In this document: positions 26,705 to 35,808 of the stretch, one piece after another
Layout of the letters: each line of letters starts with the position of its first letter
Position numbering within the stretch: position 1 is the stretch's first letter
NCBI GenBank assembly: GCA_903864275.1
Contig: CAIPFE010000054.1
Span: forward strand, 1 to 56,781
Direction of reading: 5' to 3'
From: an uncultured Mucilaginibacter sp.
Lineage (GTDB): Bacteria > Bacteroidota > Bacteroidia > Sphingobacteriales > Sphingobacteriaceae
DNA: 56,781 nt
Notes under the pieces: generated by a model
What the model was told of the DNA's origin: nothing
The model's database searches: none
Seen by the model: the letters and a program-made list of their open reading frames with translations, nothing else
Position numbers and translations under genes: made by a program

Positions 26705-27730
26705 TTAACCACTCACCAGCTTTTTTACGTCATCCAGCTTACGGCAGCTGTTAGTAGTTATAATGTTATTGGCCGTATGTTTAAAATAGCTCACAATAAT
26801 TGCTTCCTCGCCATCGGCAGTTAATACTTTATCAAAGGCTAATTCGGTTTCGGGTATGCTATCGAAATTTTTATGGTTGGCAGTTTGTTTTACCAATATA
26901 TTTTTCAAGGCAACGGGCCGCCTGTTTCTCACGCTCACGGTTGTGCTTACCCCGAATAATACCTGCGGTTTGGTTTCCAGCCCTATATTAAATACGTACT
27001 GCTCCATTTCCTCGAAATCCAGGTTTTGGCAATTTATATACAGGCAGCCGTCGCGGATACCAATCACTTTGCCGCTGTAGCGGTGCCCTTCCGAAACCGA
27101 CCTCACCACTACTTGCCCGTTTTCAAGTTCTTTTAAAACAAACGGGGTTTTTATAATATTTTTGCTGCCGTCTGTTTTAGGATAGTACAAAAAATAATCG
27201 CCGAGGTAATAACTTTTAATAATAGCCATTGACGAACGGCTAAAACCGTTGTTGGAAAATGAATTTCCCGGCAATTTATTGTGGTAAACTTCCCGACGCT
27301 CTACCGGTACTTTTTGCCATTCATCCCAATCGGCGAATGGTATTTGTAAAAAAACCGCCAGGGCATTCAGCTTTATATATTTTGCTTCGCCGCCGTTCCA
27401 ATAGCTTTGCAATGTTTTGCCGCTTATCCAGTTAAAAACCCGGTATTGGCCCAGGTTGCTTAAGTATTTAATAAAATCATATACATGGTTTGACTTTAAC
27501 ACCCGGAGTTGCTTTTCAAGGTTTTGTTTGCCAATGATAAGGCTCATCTCCACAAGGTCGGGGTTAACCAACACTTCTTTGCTGACTTGCTTGTTGATGA
27601 CTTTCGCAACCAAATTAAAATGTGTGCGGGTGAAACCTTCCCACCTGTTTTCGCGGTTTTTATTTTTCAGGGTGGCGACTATATCAGGGTGCTCCTCAAT
27701 TGCGGTCTTTAATTTTTCAGTTAGCAGCAT
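26705..27730 (-). CDS. Unrecognised 341-aa protein, divergent from the SusC operon
   Basis: I do not recognise this protein. It has no signal peptide or membrane helix and is basic in its N-terminal half. Residues about 1-140 look alpha-helical, with a stretch (NWISGKTLQSYWNGGEAKYIK region, about 100-125) that could be a helix-turn-helix: short helices, a turn and an aromatic/basic recognition-like helix. The C-terminal half looks beta-rich (about 180-310). It is transcribed away from susC across a 403-base AT-rich gap that contains repeated TTTGAC boxes, the usual arrangement for a local regulator. A DNA-binding role is only a hypothesis from fold impression and position. Confidence 0.6.
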   Translation of the reverse strand: MLLTEKLKTAIEEHPDIVATLKNKNRENRWEGFTRTHFNLVAKVINKQVSKEVLVNPDLVEMSLIIGKQNLEKQLRVLKSNHVYDFIKYLSNLGQYRVFNWISGKTLQSYWNGGEAKYIKLNALAVFLQIPFADWDEWQKVPVERREVYHNKLPGNSFSNNGFSRSSMAIIKSYYLGDYFLYYPKTDGSKNIIKTPFVLKELENGQVVVRSVSEGHRYSGKVIGIRDGCLYINCQNLDFEEMEQYVFNIGLETKPQVLFGVSTTVSVRNRRPVALKNILVKQTANHKNFDSIPETELAFDKVLTADGEEAIIVSYFKHTANNIITTNSCRKLDDVKKLVSG

Positions 27731-27794
27731 TATTTAATTCCCCGGTACTATTTTAAATTCACATTAATATTACTTCCATTTTATCGCGAAGTAT

Positions 27795-27954
27795 GTCAAA
27801 TCTTTGTTTTAGATCTTTGGTCAAATCGAATCAGCTTTTGTCAAACATTTGACCAACAAATATACTTAAATCTGACCAACCGTAACTAATTACAGATCAA
27901 TGGCTAAAAAATAAAATAAAAAAATATTTTGACTTGCATTTTTACTCATTTGAC
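27795..27954. promoter_or_regulatory. Cluster of TTTGAC/GTCAAA boxes before susC
   Basis: The 403-base gene-free stretch 27731-28133 contains GTCAAA at 27795-27800, 27820-27825 and 27840-27845 and TTTGAC at 27848-27853, 27928-27933 and 27949-27954. Two of them form the inverted pair gtcaaacatttgac (27840-27853). They lie between divergent genes and could be operator half-sites. TTTG alone is also a Bacteroidota -33 box, and the region is AT-rich, so chance copies are possible. I see no exact TTTG-N19-TAnnTTTG promoter here. Confidence 0.4.
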
Positions 27955-28133
27955 TTAATGATATTTAGTTAAAATAAATGCATGCATTTAATGGGGTTTA
28001 ATATTAATTTTAGACTATAAAACCCGAAGGTTTAATAAAGGGCCCTAAAAATAACTAATGAGAAAATTTTATACCGACAAAACGCGTTACTTGATCATCC
28101 CAAATAATAGCTTTCAACCTTAACCACCATTCT

Positions 28134-31100
28134 ATGAAGAGAAATCTACGCGTATTTACAGCTTTATTGGTCCTTTTGCTCTGTTATCTGGCCCCCCATA
28201 GGGCCATGGCGCAAGGCCATGTATTAAAAGGAACCGTTGTGGATGCACAGGGAAACCCTTTGCCTGGAGTATCTGTGGTGATACAGGGCACCACTGAGGG
28301 AGTTACAACCGCAGTGGACGGCAGTTTTTCCATAAGGCTAAACGGGGCAAGTAATATACTTGCATTTTCTTTTTTAGGTTTTGATAAAAAGATAGTTGAA
28401 ATAAAATCAGAGACTACCATCAATATTACACTGGACGAGTCAAAGTCGGAGCTTAAAGAAGTGGTAGTGGTTGGCTATGGCACCCAGAGAAAGAGTGATG
28501 TTACCGGCGCTATATCTTCCATAAAGAATAAAGAGTTTAAGGATCAGCCGGGCGTATCAAACTTAGCCGCCAGTATTGAAGGGAAATTGTCGGGCATCAA
28601 CGTTACCCAGCCCTCGGGTACGCCGGGCGCAGGTTTATTGGTAAGTATCCGCGGCGCCCAAAACCCATTATATGTTGTTGACGGGGTGCCGATGGAAAGT
28701 GAAAGTAATTCGTCCCTTGGCACATCCTATAACCTTTCGGGACAATCAGTAGGCAGCGGCCAGAATATCAGTTCCATTTCGGATATCAACCCCGACGATA
28801 TTGAGTCGATAGAAATATTGAAGGACGCTTCAAAAGCTATTTATGGCTCGCGCGCGGCCAACGGTGTGGTGCTGATCACTACCAAACGCGGCAAAGCAGG
28901 CGAAACTACATTCGATTTCAATGTAAATTACGGTATGCAAAACGTCGAAAAGAAAATACCGTTTTTAAACTCCCAGCAATTTTATAACCTTACCAACACG
29001 GCAATTTCGAATGATATCTGGGTTTATAATAATGATATAGCAACAAATAATCCGAACCCTCACTTTGCCCTGGCAGATATGATCACCGCTGGCATCGTCG
29101 ATGCCAATGGGAACCCGATACCCGATGCAGCTGCGCCATATTATGACCTGGCAAGCGGCGTCAATACCAATTGGCAAAACGCCATATTTCGTACCGCTCC
29201 TGTTGTCAATTACGAGTTATCAGCACGCGGGGGTAACGACAAGACGAAATTTTTTATAGGCGGCGGTTATTTCGGGCAGGATGGTATAATCATCAATAAT
29301 TATTATGACCGCTATAATTTGCGTGCAAATATTGATAACCAGGCAACCAAAAATTTATCGTTTGGAATGAATGTAAGTATGACCTACTCCGACGATAAGC
29401 GCAGCTTTAATGATAACACCTATACCGGTGTGGTAACCAATGCATTGGGCGCATCGCCTTTAATGCCGGTTTATTCCTCTCCGGGTGTTTACTCCGATTA
29501 TACGCTGTACCAGGCGTATTGGCTATCTGATAACCCGGTTAAATCGGCTAAGGAAATCAATGCCCATACCTATACCGACCGGCTGACCTCTTCGTTGTTT
29601 GCCGAATACAAATTCACTAAGGATTTTTCATTCAAATCCACATGGTCAGTTGATTATGCCGATGTAAACGATAACCAGTATTTCCCGGCAATAACTGTTG
29701 ACGCGCAGGCTGATAACGGGAAACTTTTACTAGGTGAATCGAGAAAATTAACCTGGGTTAATGAGAACCTGTTTACGTTTCAGCACAAATTTGATAAAAG
29801 CAATTTAAATATACTGGCAGGTTATTCGCAGCAGGCAAGCAAGATACAAACCTCGGCAGAAGAGGCCTTAGGTTTTCCGCAGACCGGCAATGTCCAAAAT
29901 ATTAACAATGCCGCCACAAGCTATAATATTCTGGAGCCTTATCCTTTGGAATATGAAGCCCTGCGCTCGTTCCTTTCCAGGGTCAATTATGATTATGATG
30001 GCAAATACCTTTTTTCTTTTATCATCCGCGCTGATGGCTCATCGAAATTTGCACCGGGGCACCAATGGGGTTATTTCCCGTCGGTTTCATTAGGATGGAA
30101 CCTTTCTGACGAGGACTTTTTAAAAGAAAACAAGTATATTACTTCATTAAAGCTACGCGCCAGCTATGGGTTATCGGGCCAGCAGGACAATGTGCCCGAT
30201 TATCAAAATTACCCGTATTGGGGAACAGGAAAATATAATGGGGGCGTGGGTTTTGTCCCTTATAATATTTTGGCCCAAACCCCGCTTACCTGGCAAAGCA
30301 ATACTACTTTTAATATAGGTACCGATTTCGAATTGTTTAACCACTTTATCAATGGTTCGATAGAATATTTTATATCTGACCAAAATAAACTGTTAAACCA
30401 GGAACAAATACCCGGCACAACAGGTTTTCAGTGGGCTTACGCCAACTCCGGGAAAATTGAAGATAAAGGCCTGGAAATTCAATTGGCCACTAACAACATC
30501 AAAACCAACAACTTTACCTGGACAAGCTCATTTAATATTTCGTTCCTGACGAACATTGTTAAGTCGTTGGCGGTTGACAACCAGTATGTGTACTCGTACA
30601 CTGATCAAAACGCAACAAATATTTTAAAGGTTGGCCAGCCCGTGGGCACTTTTTTAGGCGTTCGTTTCGCTGGTGTTGATCCGGCAAACGGCGATGCGCT
30701 TTATTATGCCGGGGACGGAACCAAAGAGCGGGCCGACCAGGTGAATTTTACCCGCGACGCAACAACCATCGGCAGCCCGAGGCCAAAATTCTACGGGGGC
30801 TTTAATAACGATTTCAGGTACAAGAAATTTGATATGCAAATAGCCACGCAATTCAGCTATGGCAACAAAGTATTTAACCTGATACGCACAACCTACGAAA
30901 GTTTGGGCTGGAGCAGCGCATCGACGCCCAGCGGCGCCTATTTAGGAGGGGTTTACGCCAATAATGATACGAGGGTGCTAAAAGCGTGGTCGCACCCCGG
31001 CCAGATCACCGATATCCCGCGCCCTTCGTTTTTATTACAAAACTATTTCCCAAATTCAAGTGAGTTTGTGGAAAATGGCTCTTTCCTGAAAATTCGCACG

Positions 31101-31313
31101 GTTAATTTGGGTTATAACGTCGGGAAAACGAAATACTTCAGCAATATAAGAATCTATGCAGAGGCCCAAAACCTGCTCACGGTAACAAAATATATCGGTT
31201 TCGACCCTGAAGTAAGCTCGACAGGCGGCGGCAATGATCAAACCGCGGGCATCGATTATGCGGCTTATCCGCCCGCGCGTACCTTTAGTTTAGGTTTAGA
31301 TCTTAAATTTTAA
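28134..31313 (+). CDS. SusC/RagA-family TonB-dependent outer-membrane transporter
   Basis: A 1059-residue outer-membrane receptor. Seen: a signal peptide ending near AMAQG (about residue 26); a carboxypeptidase-regulatory-like domain (about 28-105, GTVVDAQGNPLPGVSV); the TonB-box-like segment ELKEVVVVGYGTQ and plug domain (about 118-240) ending EILKDASKAIYGSRAANGVVLITTK; and a 22-strand barrel ending in the terminal aromatic KF. It imports a bound ligand across the outer membrane using TonB energy, with the SusD lipoprotein encoded 11 bases downstream as the lid. There are no glycan-active enzymes nearby. The following genes act on amines, so the substrate is more likely a nitrogenous compound than a polysaccharide. 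Confidence 0.94.
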   Translation: MKRNLRVFTALLVLLLCYLAPHRAMAQGHVLKGTVVDAQGNPLPGVSVVIQGTTEGVTTAVDGSFSIRLNGASNILAFSFLGFDKKIVEIKSETTINITLDESKSELKEVVVVGYGTQRKSDVTGAISSIKNKEFKDQPGVSNLAASIEGKLSGINVTQPSGTPGAGLLVSIRGAQNPLYVVDGVPMESESNSSLGTSYNLSGQSVGSGQNISSISDINPDDIESIEILKDASKAIYGSRAANGVVLITTKRGKAGETTFDFNVNYGMQNVEKKIPFLNSQQFYNLTNTAISNDIWVYNNDIATNNPNPHFALADMITAGIVDANGNPIPDAAAPYYDLASGVNTNWQNAIFRTAPVVNYELSARGGNDKTKFFIGGGYFGQDGIIINNYYDRYNLRANIDNQATKNLSFGMNVSMTYSDDKRSFNDNTYTGVVTNALGASPLMPVYSSPGVYSDYTLYQAYWLSDNPVKSAKEINAHTYTDRLTSSLFAEYKFTKDFSFKSTWSVDYADVNDNQYFPAITVDAQADNGKLLLGESRKLTWVNENLFTFQHKFDKSNLNILAGYSQQASKIQTSAEEALGFPQTGNVQNINNAATSYNILEPYPLEYEALRSFLSRVNYDYDGKYLFSFIIRADGSSKFAPGHQWGYFPSVSLGWNLSDEDFLKENKYITSLKLRASYGLSGQQDNVPDYQNYPYWGTGKYNGGVGFVPYNILAQTPLTWQSNTTFNIGTDFELFNHFINGSIEYFISDQNKLLNQEQIPGTTGFQWAYANSGKIEDKGLEIQLATNNIKTNNFTWTSSFNISFLTNIVKSLAVDNQYVYSYTDQNATNILKVGQPVGTFLGVRFAGVDPANGDALYYAGDGTKERADQVNFTRDATTIGSPRPKFYGGFNNDFRYKKFDMQIATQFSYGNKVFNLIRTTYESLGWSSASTPSGAYLGGVYANNDTRVLKAWSHPGQITDIPRPSFLLQNYFPNSSEFVENGSFLKIRTVNLGYNVGKTKYFSNIRIYAEAQNLLTVTKYIGFDPEVSSTGGGNDQTAGIDYAAYPPARTFSLGLDLKF

Positions 31314-31324
31314 ATCAAAGACAA

Positions 31325-32719
31325 ATGAAGAAATTAATCAATATATCAGCATTCAGTTTAATCGCAGCTACGGTAATTATGATAAGCAGCTGCGCCAAGC
31401 TTAAGCAAATGTCACCAACGGGGGTTCAGTCGCAACAGCTTTTTAAGGACTCGACCGGACTCTCGGAAGCATTAACAGGCCTTTACAGCTCATTAGAAGT
31501 GCAGGAGTACTATGGCGCCGATTACTTGATGCTATGCGATTTGAATAGTGATAACGGGGTAGCAGGCGGGTATAACAATACTTTATTAAATGAGTTTGGG
31601 GCCTTTAGCGTTTCGGCATCAAACAATTATACCACAAATACTTATGTGGCTATATATAAAACCATTGCTACCGCAAACGCCATTTTAACTGGCGAGAGCA
31701 CCGTTACCGGGGCGTCAACCCAATATTTGAATACAGTGAAAGGGCAGGCCCTGGCGCTCAGGGGGATGGCGCACTTTGATTTATTAAGAGCTTTTGGTTA
31801 TCATTGGGACCCAACATCGGCTTTCGGCATCCCGGTGGTTACAAGTGTGCAGTCGAGCGGCAGCGTTGTGCCGCGCAGTACGGTAGCGGCTACCTATACA
31901 GCTATATTAAATGATTTGAACCAGGCGGCCTCCTTATTAAGCGGCGACGCTGACCGTAGCCCCAATTATATTAACCCGGCAATTATAAATGCGTTGCTGG
32001 CGCGCGTGTATCTTTACAAAAAAGACTACGCTAATGCAGCTAAATACGCTACCCTCGTGATAAATGACGGCGCATACACGGTGCTGAATCAAAATACTTT
32101 CCAAACGATGTACACTACTAAAAATAGCAGCGAATCTGTTTTTGAGTTGCCGTTTGATCAGCAAAATCAAAGCGGATATAATGCTACTACTTATGCGCGG
32201 CTGGGTGCGGCGTCAACCGAAGTTTTATTTTTGGCCAACACCGACCTGTCTGATTTTTTGACGAACCGCACCGGCGACCTGCGTGCTAACCTGGTGGCAA
32301 TTGACCCTTCGGGATCGTATTACCGCACTTTAAAATACAGCAGCGACCTGGTACAAAAAGATAACCCGGCTTATGTGATCCGCATCTCTGAAATGTATAT
32401 GATCCGTGCCGAAGCGCTTGGACGGATAAATGGACTTGCCGATATAAATATGATACGGACTAACCGGGGCTTAGCTCCTTTAGGGCCATCTGATGTCCCG
32501 GATGACCCGACTTATGCCCAGGCCGTATCAGACGAAGACCGTGCCGAATTTAATTTTGAAGGGCACCGCTATTTCGACCTGGCGCGTACGGGGCAAGTAG
32601 TTAATATTTTGCAGCCGCTAACCAGTTTTACTATAACCCAGGCAAATTCCTGCTTCCCGATACCGCAAAGAGAAATTAATGCAACAAACGGGGCAGTAGT
32701 GCAAAACCCGGGATACTAA
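31325..32719 (+). CDS. SusD/RagB-family substrate-binding lipoprotein
   Basis: A 464-residue surface lipoprotein. The lipobox is ISSC (Cys at about 23), followed by SusD-type TPR helices, e.g. ALRGMAHFDLLRAFG and NALLARVYLYKKDYANAAKYA. The C-terminal SusD/RagB region contains RISEMYMIRAEALGR and EDRAEFNFEGHRYFDLARTG, typical of the family. It binds ligand at the cell surface and closes over the SusC barrel encoded 11 bases upstream. At 464 residues it is slightly shorter than the common 500-600-residue members, which may reflect a small ligand. It starts the catabolic part of the operon together with susC. Confidence 0.93.
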   Translation: MKKLINISAFSLIAATVIMISSCAKLKQMSPTGVQSQQLFKDSTGLSEALTGLYSSLEVQEYYGADYLMLCDLNSDNGVAGGYNNTLLNEFGAFSVSASNNYTTNTYVAIYKTIATANAILTGESTVTGASTQYLNTVKGQALALRGMAHFDLLRAFGYHWDPTSAFGIPVVTSVQSSGSVVPRSTVAATYTAILNDLNQAASLLSGDADRSPNYINPAIINALLARVYLYKKDYANAAKYATLVINDGAYTVLNQNTFQTMYTTKNSSESVFELPFDQQNQSGYNATTYARLGAASTEVLFLANTDLSDFLTNRTGDLRANLVAIDPSGSYYRTLKYSSDLVQKDNPAYVIRISEMYMIRAEALGRINGLADINMIRTNRGLAPLGPSDVPDDPTYAQAVSDEDRAEFNFEGHRYFDLARTGQVVNILQPLTSFTITQANSCFPIPQREINATNGAVVQNPGY

Positions 32720-32732
32720 TGGGTGAGTTGGT

Positions 32733-32822
32733 GAATTATAAAAGCGTAAATTTTTGATATTCATTAACTCACTAATTCACCAAATGGCTAATTAAAAATT
32801 CACCAATTCGCTAATTCACAAA
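32733..32822. repeat. Short intergenic 'aattcac' repeat block
   Basis: The gap between susD and the amine oxidase gene consists of several near-copies of (c)taattcac(c) and related units in direct array. A similar block occurs at 37278-37316. Non-coding; probably a low-complexity dispersed repeat. Confidence 0.5.
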
Positions 32823-32829
32823 TTAAACA

Positions 32830-34383
32830 ATGCCCCACCACTCACTTGCCGGTTTATTAAAATCAGCCTTCCACGCTGCGGTAAAGGAAGATAAGGGAGC
32901 ATTGGTAGAATTTAATGCATATAGCGAAAGCCGCCGCAAGTTTTTAAAACAAGTTGCTGTAACAGCCGGTGCTGCTGCATTGGCACCGGGCATATTGAGC
33001 CTTTCCTCATGCGGTAAAAGCAATAAAGTGAAAATTGCGATAATCGGTGCCGGGATAGCAGGATTGAATGCAGCCTACCAATTACAAAAGAAAGGTATTA
33101 AAGCTACTGTGTATGAAGCATCTGACCGTATTGGGGGACGGATGTTCACTTTACAGGATGAGTTTGGCAAAGGGATAACGACCGATGTGGGGGGGGAGTA
33201 TGTTGATACAACCCATACTGATATTATTCAGCTTGTAAATGAGCTTGGCCTATCCTTTTACGATTTGAGAAAGGATACGTTAAAACCCAAAGCCCTTTAT
33301 TTCGGCGGCAAATATTATAGCGAAAATGATTTAATTAACGCATTAAAACCATTTGTAAACCAATTAGTTAAGGATATAAAATCATTACCCGAAATTATCA
33401 GTTACCATTCGGCGGCAAAATTTGAGCATTTGGATAGGCAGTCTATCACCGGGTATATTACTTCCATAGGGATAAAAGGCTGGCTGTTTGATTTTTTAAA
33501 TGTGACGCTGACCCGCGAGTATGGCATGGAAGCATCGGTGCAATCGGCAGTAAATTTTTTGATCATGTTTGTACCGCCGGCGGCAAACGAAAACGGATAT
33601 GAGTTGTTCGGGCCCGATCATGAAGTATCTAAAATAAAAGGCGGAAGCCAGCATTTAACCAATGCTATTTATGAAAAAGTAAAGCCATCGGTAAAAACCG
33701 GGTATAAACTTAAAGCAGTTAGTAAAGCGGACAAGGGCTATAGCCTTGAATTTGACCAACGGGGGAACACGGCAACAATTAATGCCGATAAGATAATCAT
33801 AGCCATTCCGTTTACTATATTAAGGCAAATAGCCTTTAACATACCAATGCCTGCCGGTAAACGAAAATTTATTGACGAAATTGGTTATGGCAACAGCAGT
33901 AAGTTTTTTGTCGGGGTAGATCATAAACCATGGCGCAAAAACGGCTACCAGGGCTACACCTTTACCGACCAGAGTTTTGGCTGTGGTTGGGATGGCAGCC
34001 AGTCGCAGTCGGAGGACGAAGGCACTTTTACTGTTTTTGGCGGCGGGGATTTTAGCGATATGGTGAATGGCGAAGATCAAAAAACATTGGCGGCCAAATT
34101 TGTGCCTGCTTTAAACACCATTTTTCCGGGAATGGATAAGGCTTTTTCAAATAAGACAAAAAAGTTTTGCTGGGCTCAAAACCCATATTCAAAAGGCGGT
34201 TACAGTTCATTTAAAACCGGGCAATGGAGCACCCTGGCCGGTTGGGAGGCCGTACCGGTTGAAGAAATTTATTTTGCCGGCGAACACGTAAGCCGCGATT
34301 TCCAGGGCTACATGAACGGCGGCGCACAAACAGGTCGCGCCGCGGCGGAAATGGTAATGAAGACGATGGCGGTGAAGGCGTGA
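32830..34383 (+). CDS. Flavin monoamine oxidase family protein, exported
   Basis: A 517-residue FAD-dependent amine oxidase. Seen: a long n-region and twin-arginine-like signal RRKFLKQ (about 36-42) with the hydrophobic segment AVTAGAAALAPGILSLSSC, whose final Cys could also be lipidated; the FAD Rossmann motif IAIIGAGIAGLNAAYQL and EASDRIGGR; and the C-terminal FAD motif YFAGEHVSRDFQGYMNGGAQTG split by loops. It oxidises a primary or secondary amine, or an amino acid, to an imine or aldehyde, releasing H2O2. Its periplasmic location fits action on a compound brought in by SusCD. It is followed by an aminotransferase and aldehyde dehydrogenase, which would process amine-derived aldehydes. The substrate is unknown. 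Confidence 0.87.
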   Translation: MPHHSLAGLLKSAFHAAVKEDKGALVEFNAYSESRRKFLKQVAVTAGAAALAPGILSLSSCGKSNKVKIAIIGAGIAGLNAAYQLQKKGIKATVYEASDRIGGRMFTLQDEFGKGITTDVGGEYVDTTHTDIIQLVNELGLSFYDLRKDTLKPKALYFGGKYYSENDLINALKPFVNQLVKDIKSLPEIISYHSAAKFEHLDRQSITGYITSIGIKGWLFDFLNVTLTREYGMEASVQSAVNFLIMFVPPAANENGYELFGPDHEVSKIKGGSQHLTNAIYEKVKPSVKTGYKLKAVSKADKGYSLEFDQRGNTATINADKIIIAIPFTILRQIAFNIPMPAGKRKFIDEIGYGNSSKFFVGVDHKPWRKNGYQGYTFTDQSFGCGWDGSQSQSEDEGTFTVFGGGDFSDMVNGEDQKTLAAKFVPALNTIFPGMDKAFSNKTKKFCWAQNPYSKGGYSSFKTGQWSTLAGWEAVPVEEIYFAGEHVSRDFQGYMNGGAQTGRAAAEMVMKTMAVKA

Positions 34384-34415
34384 GATGGTGAGTGGCGAGA
34401 AGTGAATAGAATTGA

Positions 34416-34452
34416 AAATCGGTGAAATCAATTTTATAAATCGGTGAAATCA
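34416..34452. repeat. Tandem 15-bp direct repeat
   Basis: aaatcggtgaaatca occurs at 34416-34430 and 34438-34452, with a 22-base period, just before the first aminotransferase gene. A GTG inside the second copy (34444) is in frame with the gene, but the ATG at 34468 is the better start. No function seen. Confidence 0.6.
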
Positions 34453-34467
34453 CAAAAAAATAATAAA

Positions 34468-35808
34468 ATGAACAGCAAAGAAATATTAGCCCGAAGGAAG
34501 CAGTTTGTACCGGATGCGATAGGCATATTTAATCCGTCAACAGCAGTGAGCGCAAAAGGAGCGATCATAACGGATGCGGATGGAAAAGAAATGATCGATT
34601 TCGCAGGCGGGATCGGTGTTGTAAATGCAGGCCATTGTCCTGCGCCGGTCGTTGAGGCTATCGCGGCGCAAGCCGCTAAAATGATCCATTGCAGTTTCAA
34701 TGTGGCCACGTACGATCTCTATATGCAGTTAGCTGAGAAGCTGGCCGGTTTACTGCCTCATGGTGAGCATACCAAAGTAATGCTTACAAATTCGGGCGCT
34801 GAAAGCGTGGAGAATGCTATAAAGATAGCCAGGCAGGCAACCGGGCGGCCCGCCATTATTTGTTATGGCGGGGCTTTTCACGGGCGAACGATGATGAGCA
34901 TGACCCTTACTTCAAAGGTGGGTTATAAATTAGGTTGTGGCCCGTTTGCACCCGAAGTTTACCGCATCCCGTTCCCTGATTATTACCGCTATGGAAATGG
35001 CGCCAGCCTTGATGATTTTTCAGATCAGCATTTACGGGAACTGGAAGATTTTTTTCATACCAATGTACCTGCGTCGCAGGTAGCAGCCATTATTATCGAA
35101 CCGGTACAGGGTGAGGGCGGCTTTAATGTAGTTCCGCAAAAATACCTGCGCGGCTTGCGCGAGGTATGTGACAAATATGGTATTTTGTTCATCCTTGACG
35201 AAGTACAAAGCGGTTTTGGCCGTACCGGCAAATGGGCAGCCTACCAGCATTATGATGTTTTGCCGGACATATCAACCTGGGCAAAAAGCATGGGCAGCGG
35301 TATGCCTATTGGCGCGGTGATCGGGAAGGCACATATTATGGATGCCTGTAAACCCTCAACAATCGGCGGTACCTATCCGGGCAACCCGGTTAGCTGCGCC
35401 GCATCGATGGCTACCCTGAATTATATGGAGGAGATCGATATCAATGCCCTCGGTGAGCGCGTCGGTAATATTGTAAGGACGCGGTTCAACGGTTTCAAAA
35501 AACAATTCAGCGCCATTGGCGATGTACGCGGGCTTGGCGCGATGATGGCTTTTGAGTTGGTAAAGAATAACGACCCTTTTCAACCTGATGCCGAACTATG
35601 CAAAAAATTGATCGGCTATTGCGCCGATCATGGCCTCATAGTGATAAACGCCGGGATAAATGGTAATGTCATCAGGATATTAAGTCCGCTGGTGATTGAA
35701 GAAGAGTTATTGAATAAGGGACTTGATATTATGGAAGCAGGGCTTGCCCAATTATCAGGCAAACGTGTTAACGAGTCAAAAATGGAGATCAGTGATGTCA
35801 GTAAATAA
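34468..35808 (+). CDS. gabT: Class III aminotransferase, 4-aminobutyrate aminotransferase-like
   Basis: A PLP-dependent transaminase of 446 residues from the ATG at 34468. Seen: FAGGIGVVNAGHCP near the N-terminus, the cofactor-binding NSGAESVENA (108-117), GAFHGRT, EPVQGEGG (211-218), the PLP-contacting LDEVQSG (Asp244) and the Schiff-base lysine Lys273 in WAKSMGSGMPIG. It transfers the amino group of GABA or a similar omega-amino acid to 2-oxoglutarate, giving a semialdehyde. Its last 14 bases overlap the start of the aldehyde dehydrogenase gene, the usual GabT-GabD pairing. The exact omega-amine (GABA, 5-aminovalerate, beta-alanine) is not determined by sequence. Confidence 0.87.
   Translation: MNSKEILARRKQFVPDAIGIFNPSTAVSAKGAIITDADGKEMIDFAGGIGVVNAGHCPAPVVEAIAAQAAKMIHCSFNVATYDLYMQLAEKLAGLLPHGEHTKVMLTNSGAESVENAIKIARQATGRPAIICYGGAFHGRTMMSMTLTSKVGYKLGCGPFAPEVYRIPFPDYYRYGNGASLDDFSDQHLRELEDFFHTNVPASQVAAIIIEPVQGEGGFNVVPQKYLRGLREVCDKYGILFILDEVQSGFGRTGKWAAYQHYDVLPDISTWAKSMGSGMPIGAVIGKAHIMDACKPSTIGGTYPGNPVSCAASMATLNYMEEIDINALGERVGNIVRTRFNGFKKQFSAIGDVRGLGAMMAFELVKNNDPFQPDAELCKKLIGYCADHGLIVINAGINGNVIRILSPLVIEEELLNKGLDIMEAGLAQLSGKRVNESKMEISDVSK

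Noticed and set aside
35723..35794. Longer start for the aldehyde dehydrogenase
   Set aside because: The extra 24 residues come from the end of the aminotransferase gene in another frame. The homologous start is the ATG at 35795.
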